Made by a program: the position numbers and the translations under genes
NCBI RefSeq assembly: GCF_016907955.1
Contig: NZ_JAFBCX010000001.1
Span: forward strand, 1,458,004-1,522,003
Length of the DNA: 64,000 nucleotides
Direction of reading: 5' to 3'
Source of the DNA: Lentzea nigeriaca
GTDB taxonomy: Bacteria > Actinomycetota > Actinomycetes > Mycobacteriales > Pseudonocardiaceae
Notes under the pieces: generated by a model
What the model was told of the DNA's origin: nothing
Database searches by the model: none
Seen by the model: the letters and a program-made list of their open reading frames with translations, nothing else
In this document: in pieces, positions 15,626-24,613 of the stretch
How positions within the stretch are numbered: position 1 is the first letter of the stretch
How the letters are laid out: every line of letters starts with the position of its first letter

Positions 15626-16897
15626 TCACGTGCGGGGTGCGACCCGGGACTCGTAGGAGTTGGGCCTGTAGCCGGGGTTGAAGAAGCAGCCCGTGCCGTA
15701 CTTCTCGTCGTGGCCTGGGCAGCTGTGCGCGACCAGGTAGGGGTTGGCGCGCAGCCCGAGCTTCTCCCACTTCGCCAGCGCCTGCAACGCGGAGGCGTAC
15801 TCGGCGTCGCTGAGCGCACTGTGCGTGGCCTCGTTCGTGAACGTCTGCACGAGGTTCCACCACCGCCCGGCCTTGAGCACGGTGTCGCGGTAGGCGGACT
15901 CGTGCTCCACGAACGCCGTCGGGTCGCCGATCGCGTGCATCGACAGCACCGGGATGTCGATCTTCCCGGTGAGGTCGCTGTCGTAGGCCAGGGCAGCCCG
16001 TGCCTCGGGGTCCGCGGAGAACCGTTCCACGCCCGCGTTGAGGGCCGCGTCGTCGTGCGAGCCCTGGTACCGCACTCCCGCGTTGCTCCACGGGTTCTGA
16101 TCGCCCAGTCTGTTGTGGACGATGTCGCGGAACGTGAACGTCGCGAAGTTGAGATGGGAGTTCAGCGTCTCCTCGGGAATCTTCGTCACCGCGAGGATGT
16201 CATCCAGCTTCTGCTGCTGCTCGGGAGTGCGATTCCCCGCTGTGCCAAGACATTCCTCGATGCGGCCGCGCAGCCCGGCGGTCGTCGTCGTGGAACCCGG
16301 ACGCAGGCCCTGCCACAGCGGGTACTGCACCTCGGTCGGGCGCGGGTGGTTGCCGCAGTAGTACTGGTAGACCACGCGCAGGTCGACGCGGTAGTCGTAG
16401 CCGCGCGAGCCGCCGGCCAGGACGCCGCTGGTGAGCAGGGCCGCGTCGTAGCCCCGGTAGAGCTCGATGGTCTTGGCCGCCACGTTGCCGCCCCACGACT
16501 GGCCGTGGAGGTAGACCTTGTGCGGCTTGAGCATCGCGCTGACCAGCTTGCGCAGGTTGTCGGTGTCCTCCGCGGCCATCCGCGTGCCGTAACCGCCTCG
16601 CCGGTAGGAGGTGCCCGCCCACGCGTAGCCCTCCTTGACCATGACGGCCCAGCGGTTCAGGTCGTCACGCGTGCGTTCGGGCGTGGGATCGCCCAGGTCA
16701 GGGCCGCCGTGCGAGTGCACGACCAGCGTCCTGTTCCACTTCTTCGGCACGGCGATCGTGTAGTACGCACCGTTGGCGTCTCTGCCCTCGTAGCAAGTGG
16801 TGCCAGTGGGGACGTTCTCCGGGCACGGCGCCGTGGGAGGCAATGGCGCGGGCGCGGCGACGCTCGCGGCGAGTGCGAATGCCAGCAGGACGTTCAT
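15626..16897 (-). CDS. Secreted alpha/beta hydrolase
   Basis: A 423-residue exported protein (signal MNVLLAFALAASVAAPAP). The oxyanion segment VVHSHGGPD, nucleophile elbow GQSWGG (about residue 137), Asp in HAIGDPTAF and His in TNEATHSAL form a plausible catalytic triad. A C-terminal Cys-containing stretch (AHSCPGHDEKYGTGC) suggests a disulfide. It resembles uncharacterised actinobacterial extracellular hydrolases and prolyl-oligopeptidase-like enzymes. The ATG at 16897 was chosen for the signal peptide; longer frames run into the divergent gene. Confidence 0.85.
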   Translation of the reverse strand: MNVLLAFALAASVAAPAPLPPTAPCPENVPTGTTCYEGRDANGAYYTIAVPKKWNRTLVVHSHGGPDLGDPTPERTRDDLNRWAVMVKEGYAWAGTSYRRGGYGTRMAAEDTDNLRKLVSAMLKPHKVYLHGQSWGGNVAAKTIELYRGYDAALLTSGVLAGGSRGYDYRVDLRVVYQYYCGNHPRPTEVQYPLWQGLRPGSTTTTAGLRGRIEECLGTAGNRTPEQQQKLDDILAVTKIPEETLNSHLNFATFTFRDIVHNRLGDQNPWSNAGVRYQGSHDDAALNAGVERFSADPEARAALAYDSDLTGKIDIPVLSMHAIGDPTAFVEHESAYRDTVLKAGRWWNLVQTFTNEATHSALSDAEYASALQALAKWEKLGLRANPYLVAHSCPGHDEKYGTGCFFNPGYRPNSYESRVAPRT

Positions 16898-16988
16898 GGC
16901 GGGAATCGTGGGCCCGGCTCCACCTGTGGTCCAGCTCACTCCGGCAAACTTGGGATACCCCTGACGTCGCGACGATCGCGGTACGGTC

Positions 16989-17570
16989 GTGGGCGTGCAG
17001 TATCCAGCCGAGCCGTGGCACATGCGGGGCTCTCTCGTGATGTCCGTGTTCAGGGTGCCGCACGAGCTGGTACCGCAGGCCCACCTGCCCGAGGGTGCAC
17101 GAGTGATCACGTTGGCGGGCAACGCTTTCGTGGCCGTGGCGTTCGTGTCGTACGAGCCGGGCAGCGAGCTCATCTACGAGGAACTGCTCGTGGCGACCCC
17201 GGTGTGGGACCAGGGCCGGATGGCCGTGTCGGTGCCGCAGATCTGGGTCGACAGCGAGGCGTCGAAGCAGGGCGGTCGCGAACTCTGGGCCATCCCGAAG
17301 CAGCTCGCCCGGTTCGGCGAGGGCTCGTCGATCGCGGCCGTGGCGGTGACCGGTGGCGTGCCGCTGCCCGGCGCCTGGTCGACGGCGGGCTGGACCGCGC
17401 AGCGCCTGGACGGCCGCGACGTGCGCACCAGGATGCGCCTGTCCGGGCGGTACCGGCTGGTGCGGGCAGCGTGGCTGTTCCCGGTCGGCGGGCCGCTCGG
17501 CTACCTCACCGGCCGCACGCCGCTGGTCAGCTTCGCGACGCGGGACATGCGGCTCACCTTCGGTCAGTAG
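16989..17570 (+). CDS. Acetoacetate-decarboxylase-family protein
   Basis: A 193-residue protein starting at GTG 16989 (GTG 16995 also possible). The segment GGRELWAIPKQLARF is the family hallmark, with the IPK lysine near the usual Schiff-base position, and EELLVATPVW precedes it. Distant family members include aldolase-dehydratases, so acetoacetate decarboxylation is not assured. It diverges from the secreted hydrolase and overlaps the convergent DUF2199 gene by 17 bases. Confidence 0.8.
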   Translation: MGVQYPAEPWHMRGSLVMSVFRVPHELVPQAHLPEGARVITLAGNAFVAVAFVSYEPGSELIYEELLVATPVWDQGRMAVSVPQIWVDSEASKQGGRELWAIPKQLARFGEGSSIAAVAVTGGVPLPGAWSTAGWTAQRLDGRDVRTRMRLSGRYRLVRAAWLFPVGGPLGYLTGRTPLVSFATRDMRLTFGQ

Positions 17571-18423
17571 CCCCGACGTACTGGACGCTGTTGAGCACGT
17601 GCCGCGCCCACGCCCGGTCGGCGGGGAAGCGGTGGACGATCCGCACGGACAGCATGGTGCCGGGACGGACCACGTGCGCGTGGAACACCTGTTCCTCGTG
17701 GCCGTCGATGACCTCGCTGAGCCAGAACGCGTGCCGCAGCTCGTCGCCGCTGTGCTCGACGGAGTGCTCGGCGCTCGCCGGGTAGCCCTCCAGCACCGCG
17801 CCGAGGAAGTCGCTCACGCTGCCGCCCGAGCGGTCGGCGTAGATGTCGAGGCTCACCCGCCGGCCGGGGCTCGTGAAGTGCACCGTGCGGTTCTCGAGCG
17901 TCCAGCGCATGCCCGCGGTCCGCTCGATGGTCCAGACCTCGCCGAGCGTCTCCCGGACGGGGATCGGCAACGGCTGTCGGATGCGGCTCAGCACCTCGTC
18001 GCGGTCCCATTCCCGGTCCAGCAACGGGTGCGACGTGTAGTACGGCAGCTCGTCGGCGTTGAGGACCGCGGCTTCGACCGGGGTGCCGAGCAAGTCCCAC
18101 GGCGCGATGAAGTTCGCGAACCTGCCGGACAGGTGCAGGTTCTTGTATTCGCTGTCGTTGTCCCACACGGCATGGGCGTACATCGCGTCGACTTTGCTGA
18201 TCTGCATCCACGCGCCGTACACCAGCTCTGTTCCCCCGGTCAGCCGAACCGGGAGCAGGCAACGGATGTAGGAGTCGCCGTCCGGTCCGACGAGCAGTCC
18301 ACCGGTCGGCGCACCGAGTCGCTCGGCGGGCACGCCGATCAGCTGCTCCGGGCGGTTCAACCGGTAGTCGATGCGGCCCGTAGAGGTGATCTCGGCTCCG
18401 CAGCATCCGCATTGGACGGTCAT
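17554..18423 (-). CDS. DUF2199-containing protein
   Basis: A 289-residue protein. The N-terminus has a zinc-ribbon start (CGCCGAEI), and the pattern YIRCLLPVRL followed by VYGAWMQISK is typical of DUF2199. Residues from about 170 on form a second, unrecognised domain rich in beta strands. It is expected to be cytosolic and its function is unknown. It stands downstream of the DUF779 gene on the same strand (gap 9 bases), so it may be the last gene of the aldehyde dehydrogenase operon. Confidence 0.7.
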   Translation of the reverse strand: MTVQCGCCGAEITSTGRIDYRLNRPEQLIGVPAERLGAPTGGLLVGPDGDSYIRCLLPVRLTGGTELVYGAWMQISKVDAMYAHAVWDNDSEYKNLHLSGRFANFIAPWDLLGTPVEAAVLNADELPYYTSHPLLDREWDRDEVLSRIRQPLPIPVRETLGEVWTIERTAGMRWTLENRTVHFTSPGRRVSLDIYADRSGGSVSDFLGAVLEGYPASAEHSVEHSGDELRHAFWLSEVIDGHEEQVFHAHVVRPGTMLSVRIVHRFPADRAWARHVLNSVQYVGATDRR

Positions 18424-18432
18424 GCGGGAATG

Positions 18433-18783
18433 CTAGAGGTCCTCCGCGTCAAGGAGTCGTGAACGCACCAGAAACCGGATTCCAAGCGGGGCCTCCAGGG
18501 AGAAACCGCTGCCACGCCCAGGAACCACGTCGATCGTCAGGTGCGTGTGGCTCCAGTACTCGAACTGCGCCGCGGACATCCACACGGGAACGACGAACTC
18601 CTCGACCGCGAGATCACCGAGGTGGACGTCGGACTCCCCGGTGCGGAACTCCCCAGCGGGGTAGCACATCGGCGCGGAGCCGTCGCAGCAGCCGCCGGAC
18701 TGGTGGAACATCAGCTCGCCGTGCGAAGCCCGGAGGCGGCGGAGCACAGCCGCCGCCTCTCGCGTCACCGCTACGCGGGGCAT
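18433..18783 (-). CDS. DUF779 protein
   Basis: A 116-residue DUF779 protein. The conserved core is LMFHQSGGCCDGSAPMCY with its Cys pair, then VPVWMSAAQFEYWSHTHLTI. DUF779 genes nearly always follow an aldehyde dehydrogenase of the AcoD/ExaC type, though the function is unknown; the Cys residues suggest metal or redox chemistry. Its ATG overlaps the dehydrogenase stop (tgatg), so translation is coupled. Confidence 0.9.
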   Translation of the reverse strand: MPRVAVTREAAAVLRRLRASHGELMFHQSGGCCDGSAPMCYPAGEFRTGESDVHLGDLAVEEFVVPVWMSAAQFEYWSHTHLTIDVVPGRGSGFSLEAPLGIRFLVRSRLLDAEDL

Positions 18784-20306
18784 CAGAAGAAGCCCAGGGC
18801 GTTCTGGGAGTAGCTGACGAGCAGGTTCTTGGTCTGCTGGTAGTGATCGAGCATCACGCGGTGGTTCTCGCGGCCGATACCGGACTGCTTGTAGCCGCCG
18901 AACGCCGCGTGCGCCGGGTAGGCGTGGTAGTTGTTCACCCACACGCGGCCCGCCTGGATGTCGCGGCCCGCGCGGTAGGCGACGGAGCCGTCGCGGGACC
19001 AGACGCCGGCGCCGAGGCCGTAGAGGGTGTCGTTGGCGGTCTTCATGGCGTCGTCGTAGTCGGAGAACGACGTCACGGCGACGACCGGGCCGAAGATCTC
19101 CTCCTGGAAGATCCTCATCTTGTTGTCGCCCTCGAAGATCGTCGGCGTCACGTAGTAGCCGCCGGACAGCTCGCCGCCGAGGTCCGCGCGCTCGCCACCG
19201 GTGAGGACGCGGGCGCCCTCCTGCTTGCCGATGTCGATGTACGACAGGATCTTCTCCAGCTGGTCGTTGGACGCCTGCGCGCCGATCATCGTGTCGGTGT
19301 CGAGGGGGTGGCCCTGCTTGATGGCGCGGGTTCGTTCCACGGCGTCACCGAGGAACTGGTCGTACATCGAGCTCTGGAGCAACGCGCGCGATGGGCACGT
19401 GCATACCTCGCCCTGGTTCAGCGCGAACATCGTGAAGCCCTCGAGCGCCTTGTCGTAGAAGGCATCCCGCTGCGCGGCCACGTCGGAGAAGAACACGTTC
19501 GGCGACTTGCCGCCGAGCTCCAGCGTGACCGGGATGATGTTCTCGCTGGCGTACTGCATGATCAACCGGCCGGTGGTCGTCTCGCCGGTGAACGCCACCT
19601 TCGCCACGCGGCGAGAGGACGCCAGCGGTTTGCCCGCCTCGACGCCGAAGCCGTTGACCACGTTCACGACGCCCGGCGGCAGCAGGTCGGCGATCAGTTC
19701 CATCAGCACGTGGATCGACGCCGGCGTCTGCTCGGCGGGCTTCAGCACGACCGCGTTGCCCGCGGCCAGCGCCGGTGCGAGCTTCCACACTGCCATCAGC
19801 AGCGGGAAGTTCCACGGGATGATCTGGCCGACGACGCCGAGCGGCTCCTGGAAGTGGTACGCCACCAGGTCTTCGTCGATCTGCGAGATGCCGCCCTCCT
19901 GGGCGCGGATCACGCCCGCGAAGTAGCGGAAGTGGTCGACGGCGAGCGGCAGGTCCGCGGCGAGCGTCTCGCGGATCGCCTTGCCGTTCTCCCACGTCTC
20001 GGCGACCGCGAGCGCCTCGAGGTTGGCCTCGACGCGGTCGGCGATCTTGTTCAGCACGTTGGCGCGGTCGGCGGGGGAGGTCTTGCCCCACGCGCGGGCG
20101 GCGCCGTGGGCCGCGTCGAGCGCGCGTTCGACGTCCTCCGCGGTGCCGCGGGCGATCTCGGTGAACTCCTCGCCGGTGACCGGGGTGGGGTTGGCGAAGT
20201 ACTCGCCCTTGGCGGGCGGCACGTACTCGCCTCCGATGAAGTGGTCGTACCGGTCGCGGTACGTCACCACGCTGCCGGGCTGTCCCGGAGCCGCGAATTT
20301 CGCCAT
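18783..20306 (-). CDS. NAD-dependent aldehyde dehydrogenase (AcoD/ExaC-like)
   Basis: A 507-residue class I aldehyde dehydrogenase. The cofactor loop FTGETTTGR, the general-base Glu in LELGGKSPN (about residue 262) and the catalytic Cys in [11 protein letters not shown] (about 301) are intact; the doubled Cys motif is typical of acetaldehyde dehydrogenases of acetoin and ethanol catabolism. ATG 20306 has ggagg seven bases upstream; ATG 20324 lacks this. It heads an operon with DUF779 and diverges from a GAF regulator that probably senses the substrate. Confidence 0.93.
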   Translation of the reverse strand: MAKFAAPGQPGSVVTYRDRYDHFIGGEYVPPAKGEYFANPTPVTGEEFTEIARGTAEDVERALDAAHGAARAWGKTSPADRANVLNKIADRVEANLEALAVAETWENGKAIRETLAADLPLAVDHFRYFAGVIRAQEGGISQIDEDLVAYHFQEPLGVVGQIIPWNFPLLMAVWKLAPALAAGNAVVLKPAEQTPASIHVLMELIADLLPPGVVNVVNGFGVEAGKPLASSRRVAKVAFTGETTTGRLIMQYASENIIPVTLELGGKSPNVFFSDVAAQRDAFYDKALEGFTMFALNQGEVCTCPSRALLQSSMYDQFLGDAVERTRAIKQGHPLDTDTMIGAQASNDQLEKILSYIDIGKQEGARVLTGGERADLGGELSGGYYVTPTIFEGDNKMRIFQEEIFGPVVAVTSFSDYDDAMKTANDTLYGLGAGVWSRDGSVAYRAGRDIQAGRVWVNNYHAYPAHAAFGGYKQSGIGRENHRVMLDHYQQTKNLLVSYSQNALGFF

Positions 20307-20352
20307 GGGTCTCGCCTCCCGCATCGTTGCGAACTGGAGGCGACGCTAGGCA

Positions 20353-21558
20353 GTGCAACGTTTCACCAACGTTGCATCCGAAAGGAGTAACGCGAGGCGC
20401 CAGAAGGACCGTCATCCTGAACTGGTGACGGACGTCGGCGAAGCAACGCGGCCGGTGATCGCCGAGTCGTGGCGGCGGTCCCTCGCGGCGCGCGTCGACC
20501 CCGACCGGCACGAGGCGCCGGTCGTCTACGCGCCGGACGAGATCGCCGACCTGCGCGGCACCCATCCGCTCGCGTCCGCCGTGCCGCTGCTCGAGCACAC
20601 CCTGTCGATGGACGACACGATCATGATCGTCACGGACACACGCGGGCACATCCTGTGGTGCGAGGGCGACAACGGCGTGCGGCACAAGGCCGAACGCGTC
20701 CACCTCACCGAAGGGTCGCGCTGGAGCGAGGACGCCATCGGCACCAATGCGATGGGCACGGCTCTTGCCACCGGCAGGCCCGTCACCGTGCACTCCCGCG
20801 AACACCTCGTGCGGACGTACCACGGCTGGACGTGCGCGGCCAGCCCGATCCGCGACCCCCACAGCGGGCTGCTGCTGGGCGTGGTCGACGTCAGCGGGCC
20901 GCTCAAGACCATGCACCCGGCCGTCGCGCAGCTCGTGTCCGCGGCCGCCCGGCTCGCCGAGCACCACCTGCGCCAGCACCTGGTGCCGCGCGGGCACGTG
21001 CTGACGCTGAACTTCCTCGGCGGGCTGCACGCGGACCTCGACGGGCGGCCGCTGATGCTGACGTTGCGGAACGCGGAGGTGCTGACGGCGCTCGCACTGC
21101 ACCCCAAGGGACTCACCGCTGAACAACTCGCATTGCTGCTCTATGGTGAACGTGGGAACCCGACCACGATCCGCGCTGAGCTGCACAGGTTGCGCGCTCA
21201 GCTCGGAGGTGTGCTGCTGACCAGGCCGTACCGGCTGGATGCTGTCGTCCACGGCGACTTCCTGGACGTTCGCACGGCGCTGAGGTCAGGCGACGCGCGA
21301 CAGGCCACCCGGCGCTACAGCGGCGAGCTGCTGCCCCGTTCGGACGCGCCGGTCGTGCGCGAGGAGCGGATGGACCTCGCCGCCGCGGTGCGCAGGGGTG
21401 TGCTGGACAGGGGAGACGTCGACGCCTTGCTGTCGTTCGCAGACTGCACTGCCACGGCGGAGGACGCCGAGGTGCTCGAACGGCTGCGCCTGATGCTTCC
21501 GGCCACCGATCCCCGTCACGCTCTCGTTTCCTCGCGCCTGCGAAGGGCGTTGGAATAG
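20353..21558 (+). CDS. GAF-domain transcriptional regulator with winged-helix C-terminus (AcoR-like sensor)
   Basis: The longest frame gives 401 residues from GTG 20353; GTG 20425 (giving VTDVGEATRPVIAESW) may be the true start because the operator lies over the first codons. The opening VIAESWRRS and the GAF domain (about residues 75-215, with SMDDTIMIVTDTRGHILW and AIGTNAMGTALATGRPV) match AcoR-type acetoin/aldehyde sensors. It lacks the AAA+ sigma-54 domain. Instead, residues about 225-300 form an OmpR/SARP-like winged helix (AEVLTALALHPKGLTAEQLA). It probably activates the divergent aldehyde dehydrogenase operon with ordinary sigma factors. Confidence 0.85.
   Translation: MQRFTNVASERSNARRQKDRHPELVTDVGEATRPVIAESWRRSLAARVDPDRHEAPVVYAPDEIADLRGTHPLASAVPLLEHTLSMDDTIMIVTDTRGHILWCEGDNGVRHKAERVHLTEGSRWSEDAIGTNAMGTALATGRPVTVHSREHLVRTYHGWTCAASPIRDPHSGLLLGVVDVSGPLKTMHPAVAQLVSAAARLAEHHLRQHLVPRGHVLTLNFLGGLHADLDGRPLMLTLRNAEVLTALALHPKGLTAEQLALLLYGERGNPTTIRAELHRLRAQLGGVLLTRPYRLDAVVHGDFLDVRTALRSGDARQATRRYSGELLPRSDAPVVREERMDLAAAVRRGVLDRGDVDALLSFADCTATAEDAEVLERLRLMLPATDPRHALVSSRLRRALE
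20354..20376. promoter_or_regulatory. Inverted repeat between aldehyde dehydrogenase and its regulator
   Basis: tgcaacg (20354-20360) and cgttgca (20370-20376) form a perfect 7-bp inverted repeat with a 9-bp spacer, centred 59 bases upstream of the dehydrogenase ATG. It is the likely binding site of the divergently encoded regulator. It also overlaps the first codons of the longest version of that regulator, which argues for a downstream start. Confidence 0.6.
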
Positions 21559-21581
21559 GCTTCCCTGCGGGGGAGGACGAA

Positions 21582-22331
21582 GTGAAGCAGTGCATCAACT
21601 GCATGACCCGGTTGTCGCGCAAAGAGGCCACCGAGGTCGCGTGGTGCGCCTTGTGCGCGCCCTGCCTGCAGGTCGTGTCGGACCAGATGAAGCTGGTGCA
21701 CGACCGGCCCGGCGGCGCCGACGTGCAGATCTACCAGTGCGGCTGGTGCGGTGTCGCGCGCTCGTGCGGCGTCGGCTGGCGCACGCGGTGCCTGGTGTGC
21801 CTGGACGACAGGTCCGTGCCCGACCCGGCCGTGCAGAAGATCGCGCGCCGGCTCGAGCTCGACGGAACCTGGCGGGAGAACTCGGAGTTCATCGCCGCCA
21901 CGACCGTGAAGATCCGGCTCGCGAAGTACTTCCAGCAGGGCTGGACCGTGCTCGCGACGGACGTGCACGGGCTGCCGTGGACCGGGTTCCGGTGGCTGAC
22001 GAAGTCGCACGGGACGTGGGGGCGCAACGCCGAGACGGGTGAGGTCGTGCGGCTCCGGCACTCCCGCGGCGAGGAGAACCTGCTCTACCTGGTGCGGTAC
22101 GGGAAAGTGCTCAAGTTCGGGCGCGGCAACGCCGAACGCGTCGGTGGGCACGTGGAGCTGGGCGCGGTCCCGGTGCTCGTGCTGACGGCGCCGAGGCAGG
22201 ACGTCACCGTCGCCCGCGACCGCCTGAAGCGCTTGCACCGCACGGAGATGGTGTCGCAGCGCACGCCGGTGGACCTGTTCGCGGTGCTGCCGGACGGGGT
22301 CGACGTCACCGATCGCCATTCGCGCAGCTGA
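21582..22331 (+). CDS. Cys-rich zinc-ribbon protein with GIY-YIG-like C-terminus
   Basis: A 249-residue protein I do not recognise as a named family. The first 75 residues hold ten cysteines (4, 7, 22, 25, 28, 53, 56, 62, 70, 73) arranged as CxxC pairs, suggesting two or more zinc ribbons. The C-terminal part (about residues 165-235; LLYLVRYGKVLKFGRGNAER) resembles a GIY-YIG nuclease core, but the usual GIY and catalytic Arg/Glu pattern is uncertain. A DNA- or RNA-related function is plausible but unproven. It follows the GAF regulator by 23 bases on the same strand. Confidence 0.65.
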   Translation: MKQCINCMTRLSRKEATEVAWCALCAPCLQVVSDQMKLVHDRPGGADVQIYQCGWCGVARSCGVGWRTRCLVCLDDRSVPDPAVQKIARRLELDGTWRENSEFIAATTVKIRLAKYFQQGWTVLATDVHGLPWTGFRWLTKSHGTWGRNAETGEVVRLRHSRGEENLLYLVRYGKVLKFGRGNAERVGGHVELGAVPVLVLTAPRQDVTVARDRLKRLHRTEMVSQRTPVDLFAVLPDGVDVTDRHSRS

Positions 22332-22359
22332 GTGCCGCCCGGCTGGGTACCCCACCGCG

Positions 22360-23223
22360 GTGGACGAGATCGTCGTGGTGGGACAGATAGCGCGTGACCT
22401 GGTCCTCGTCGTCGACGAGGTGCCGGGGCCCGGCGGTGCGGCACCGGTCCGCGAGCGCCGCGAGATGCTCGGCGGCAAGGGCGCGAACATCGCGGTCGGC
22501 CTGGCCCAGCTGGGCGCGCCGGTGCGGCTCGTGGGTGTGGTCGGGGACGACGACGTCGGTGAGCGGCTGATCGCGCGGGCGGCCGCGGACGGGATCGAGA
22601 CCTCGTCCGTCGTGCGGCGGCGGGACTGCGCGACCGGGTTGATCGTGAACGTGGTGGCCGACGGGTGGCGCTACCTCGAAGACCTCCCGGACGGGGTACT
22701 GCTGAGGGAGACGGACATCGACGCGGACGTGGTCGCGGGCGCCGGGGCCGTCGTCCTGCAGCTGCAGCAACCGCCCGAGGTGGCGCTGAAGGCGGCACGG
22801 GCGGCGCGGGGACGGGTCGTTCTCGACGGGTCCCCGGAACGGCTGCGAGACGAACTGCTGGCGTGCGCGGACGTCGTCCGGGCCGATCACCAGGAGGCCG
22901 AGCTGCTGTCCGGCCGGAAGATCACGGGTGCGGACGACGCTGTGCGCGCGGCGCGTGAGGTGATGGGACACGGCCCTCGGTTCGTGGCGGTCGCCGTGGA
23001 CGGTGTGGGCAACGTGTTCGTCTGGGACTCCGGTGACCTCGTGGTGCCGCTGGGGGACGTCGAGGTCGTCGACACGACCGGCGGCGGCGACGCGTTCGTG
23101 GCGGCGCTGACCTTCGCGCTCGGCCGTGGCGACGCCCCGGCGGAGGCCGCGCGGCTCGCCGTGAAGGCCTCGGGGGACACCGTGACGCGCCCCGGCGGAC
23201 GGCCTGACCTCACCGGGTTGTGA
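22360..23223 (+). CDS. PfkB-family carbohydrate kinase (ribokinase-like)
   Basis: A 287-residue kinase starting at GTG 22360. It has the N-terminal GGKGANIAVGLAQLG motif and the C-terminal DTTGGGDAFVAALTFAL signature, whose Asp is the catalytic base and whose GGGD loop binds phosphate. The family includes ribokinase, adenosine kinase and fructokinases; the exact sugar cannot be told. There is no adjacent sugar transporter or LacI gene. It lies 28 bases after the Cys-rich gene. Confidence 0.9.
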   Translation: MDEIVVVGQIARDLVLVVDEVPGPGGAAPVRERREMLGGKGANIAVGLAQLGAPVRLVGVVGDDDVGERLIARAAADGIETSSVVRRRDCATGLIVNVVADGWRYLEDLPDGVLLRETDIDADVVAGAGAVVLQLQQPPEVALKAARAARGRVVLDGSPERLRDELLACADVVRADHQEAELLSGRKITGADDAVRAAREVMGHGPRFVAVAVDGVGNVFVWDSGDLVVPLGDVEVVDTTGGGDAFVAALTFALGRGDAPAEAARLAVKASGDTVTRPGGRPDLTGL

Positions 23224-23267
23224 TCAGGCGCGTTATCGTTGTTGCGTCCGATGAGGGGAGGTCAGGG

Positions 23268-24002
23268 GTGCGAGTGCTCGCTGTCGTGCTGCTCCTGCTG
23301 TTCTCGGCCGTCCCCGCGCACGCCGCCACGGGCACGTACCTGCGCATCGGACACTTCTCGATGGACCAGGCCCGAGTGGACGTCACACTCGATGGGGTGA
23401 AGCTCGGCACCCTCGACTACTCCCAGCTGTACGAGTACCGCCGGGTAGAGCCGGGCGACCACGTCGTCGAGTTCCGCGCGGATCCCGGCTCACCGGTGCT
23501 GCGGTCGGTGCTCGTGCAGGCGGGCGCGGGCAAGGCGTACACGGTCGTCGACATCGCCTCGGCGATGAAGGTGCTGGAGGACGACGTCAGCCTGCCGCCC
23601 AACGGGCAGGCGCGCCTGCGCGTCCTCAACGCCGGTGACGCCGAAATGGACCTCCTGCGCGGCAGCGTGTTCGTGCACCGCAACGTCAAGGCGAACTCCA
23701 CGACCGGCTACGCGGTGATGCTGCCCGGCTCGGACGCGCTGCAGGTCCTGCCGCGCGGCAAGGACTCGACGCGACTGGAGGTGACGCTCGAGTCCGGCGC
23801 GGTGTACACGCTGCTGGTGAGCGCGCGCCGCATCGAGCTGCGCACCGACGCCAAGGGCGCCGAGGTCGTGCCCGGCGGCGGCCAGGAGACGGGCTTCGGC
23901 GGCATGGCCGGTGGGTGGGACCCGATCACCGCGCTGGTCATCGCGCTCATCGTGGGCATCGCGATGTTCTCGGTACGCGGCAGGCTCTTCCGGTTCGGCT
24001 GA
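23268..24002 (+). CDS. Secreted DUF4397-type cell-surface protein
   Basis: A 244-residue protein from GTG 23268 (gaggggagg precedes it). It has a signal peptide ending near VPAHAA, two DUF4397-like Ig-fold units (YLRIGHFSMDQARVDVTL and ARLRVLNAGDAEMDLL) and a C-terminal membrane helix (about residues 222-238) with a short basic tail, which fits anchoring in the cell envelope. No LPxTG motif is seen. Its stop overlaps the start of the sortase gene (tgatg), so the pair probably acts together at the cell surface. Confidence 0.82.
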   Translation: MRVLAVVLLLLFSAVPAHAATGTYLRIGHFSMDQARVDVTLDGVKLGTLDYSQLYEYRRVEPGDHVVEFRADPGSPVLRSVLVQAGAGKAYTVVDIASAMKVLEDDVSLPPNGQARLRVLNAGDAEMDLLRGSVFVHRNVKANSTTGYAVMLPGSDALQVLPRGKDSTRLEVTLESGAVYTLLVSARRIELRTDAKGAEVVPGGGQETGFGGMAGGWDPITALVIALIVGIAMFSVRGRLFRFG

Positions 24003-24526
24003 TGAGCAAGGGCAAGCTCGTGATGGCCGCCGCCATCGTGGTCGCGTTGATCTACATCGTGAAGGATCCCGGCGCGGAGAAGGCGCCTGAGCCGGTGACC
24101 GTGCGGATCCCGTCGATCGGCGTCGAGACCTCCCTGGAAGCGCTGAAGGTCGACTCCGCCGGGGTGCTGGAGCCGCCGACCCGCGCGGACAAGGCGGGCT
24201 GGTACGCCAAGGGGGTCGCGCCAGGCGACGCCGGGCCCGCCGTGATCGCGGGCCACGTCGACTCGAAGACCGGGCCCGGCGTGTTCTTCCGGCTGCCCGA
24301 GCTGCGGCCCGGCGCCGAGGTGCTGGTCAAGCGCAAGGACGGCAGCGAGCTCACGTTCGTCGTGAACCACACGTACTCGACGGAGAAGACCGCGTTCCCG
24401 ACCGCCGTCGTCTACGGGCCGACCCCGTTGTCCGAGCTGCGCCTGGTGACGTGCGGCGGCGACTTCGACCGTGTAGCCGGTAGCTACCGCAACAACGTCA
24501 TCGTGGAAGCGGTGCTGAAGGTCTGA
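24002..24526 (+). CDS. Class F sortase
   Basis: A 174-residue membrane-anchored transpeptidase (N-terminal helix at residues 5-20). The catalytic His is in VIAGHVDS (about residue 84), the Cys in LRLVTCGGDFDR (about 151) and the Arg follows in the same segment. The short form, the sequence around HVDSKTGPGVFF and the partner DUF4397 protein fit class F sortases of actinobacteria. Its substrate is unclear because the neighbour lacks a recognisable sorting motif. Confidence 0.9.
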   Translation: MSKGKLVMAAAIVVALIYIVKDPGAEKAPEPVTVRIPSIGVETSLEALKVDSAGVLEPPTRADKAGWYAKGVAPGDAGPAVIAGHVDSKTGPGVFFRLPELRPGAEVLVKRKDGSELTFVVNHTYSTEKTAFPTAVVYGPTPLSELRLVTCGGDFDRVAGSYRNNVIVEAVLKV

Positions 24527-24613
24527 GGCGAAATTCCGGCGACCGGTCCTCGGCCCGGCTGATCCGGTTACGCTGCTCCAACTGCCGCCATCCACGTTGA
24601 CGCGGCAGGAGCA

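Noticed and set aside
15162..16091. Repetitive Ser/Arg frame opposite the pentapeptide-repeat gene
   Set aside because: The repetition only mirrors the A(D/N)Lxx repeats of the real gene.
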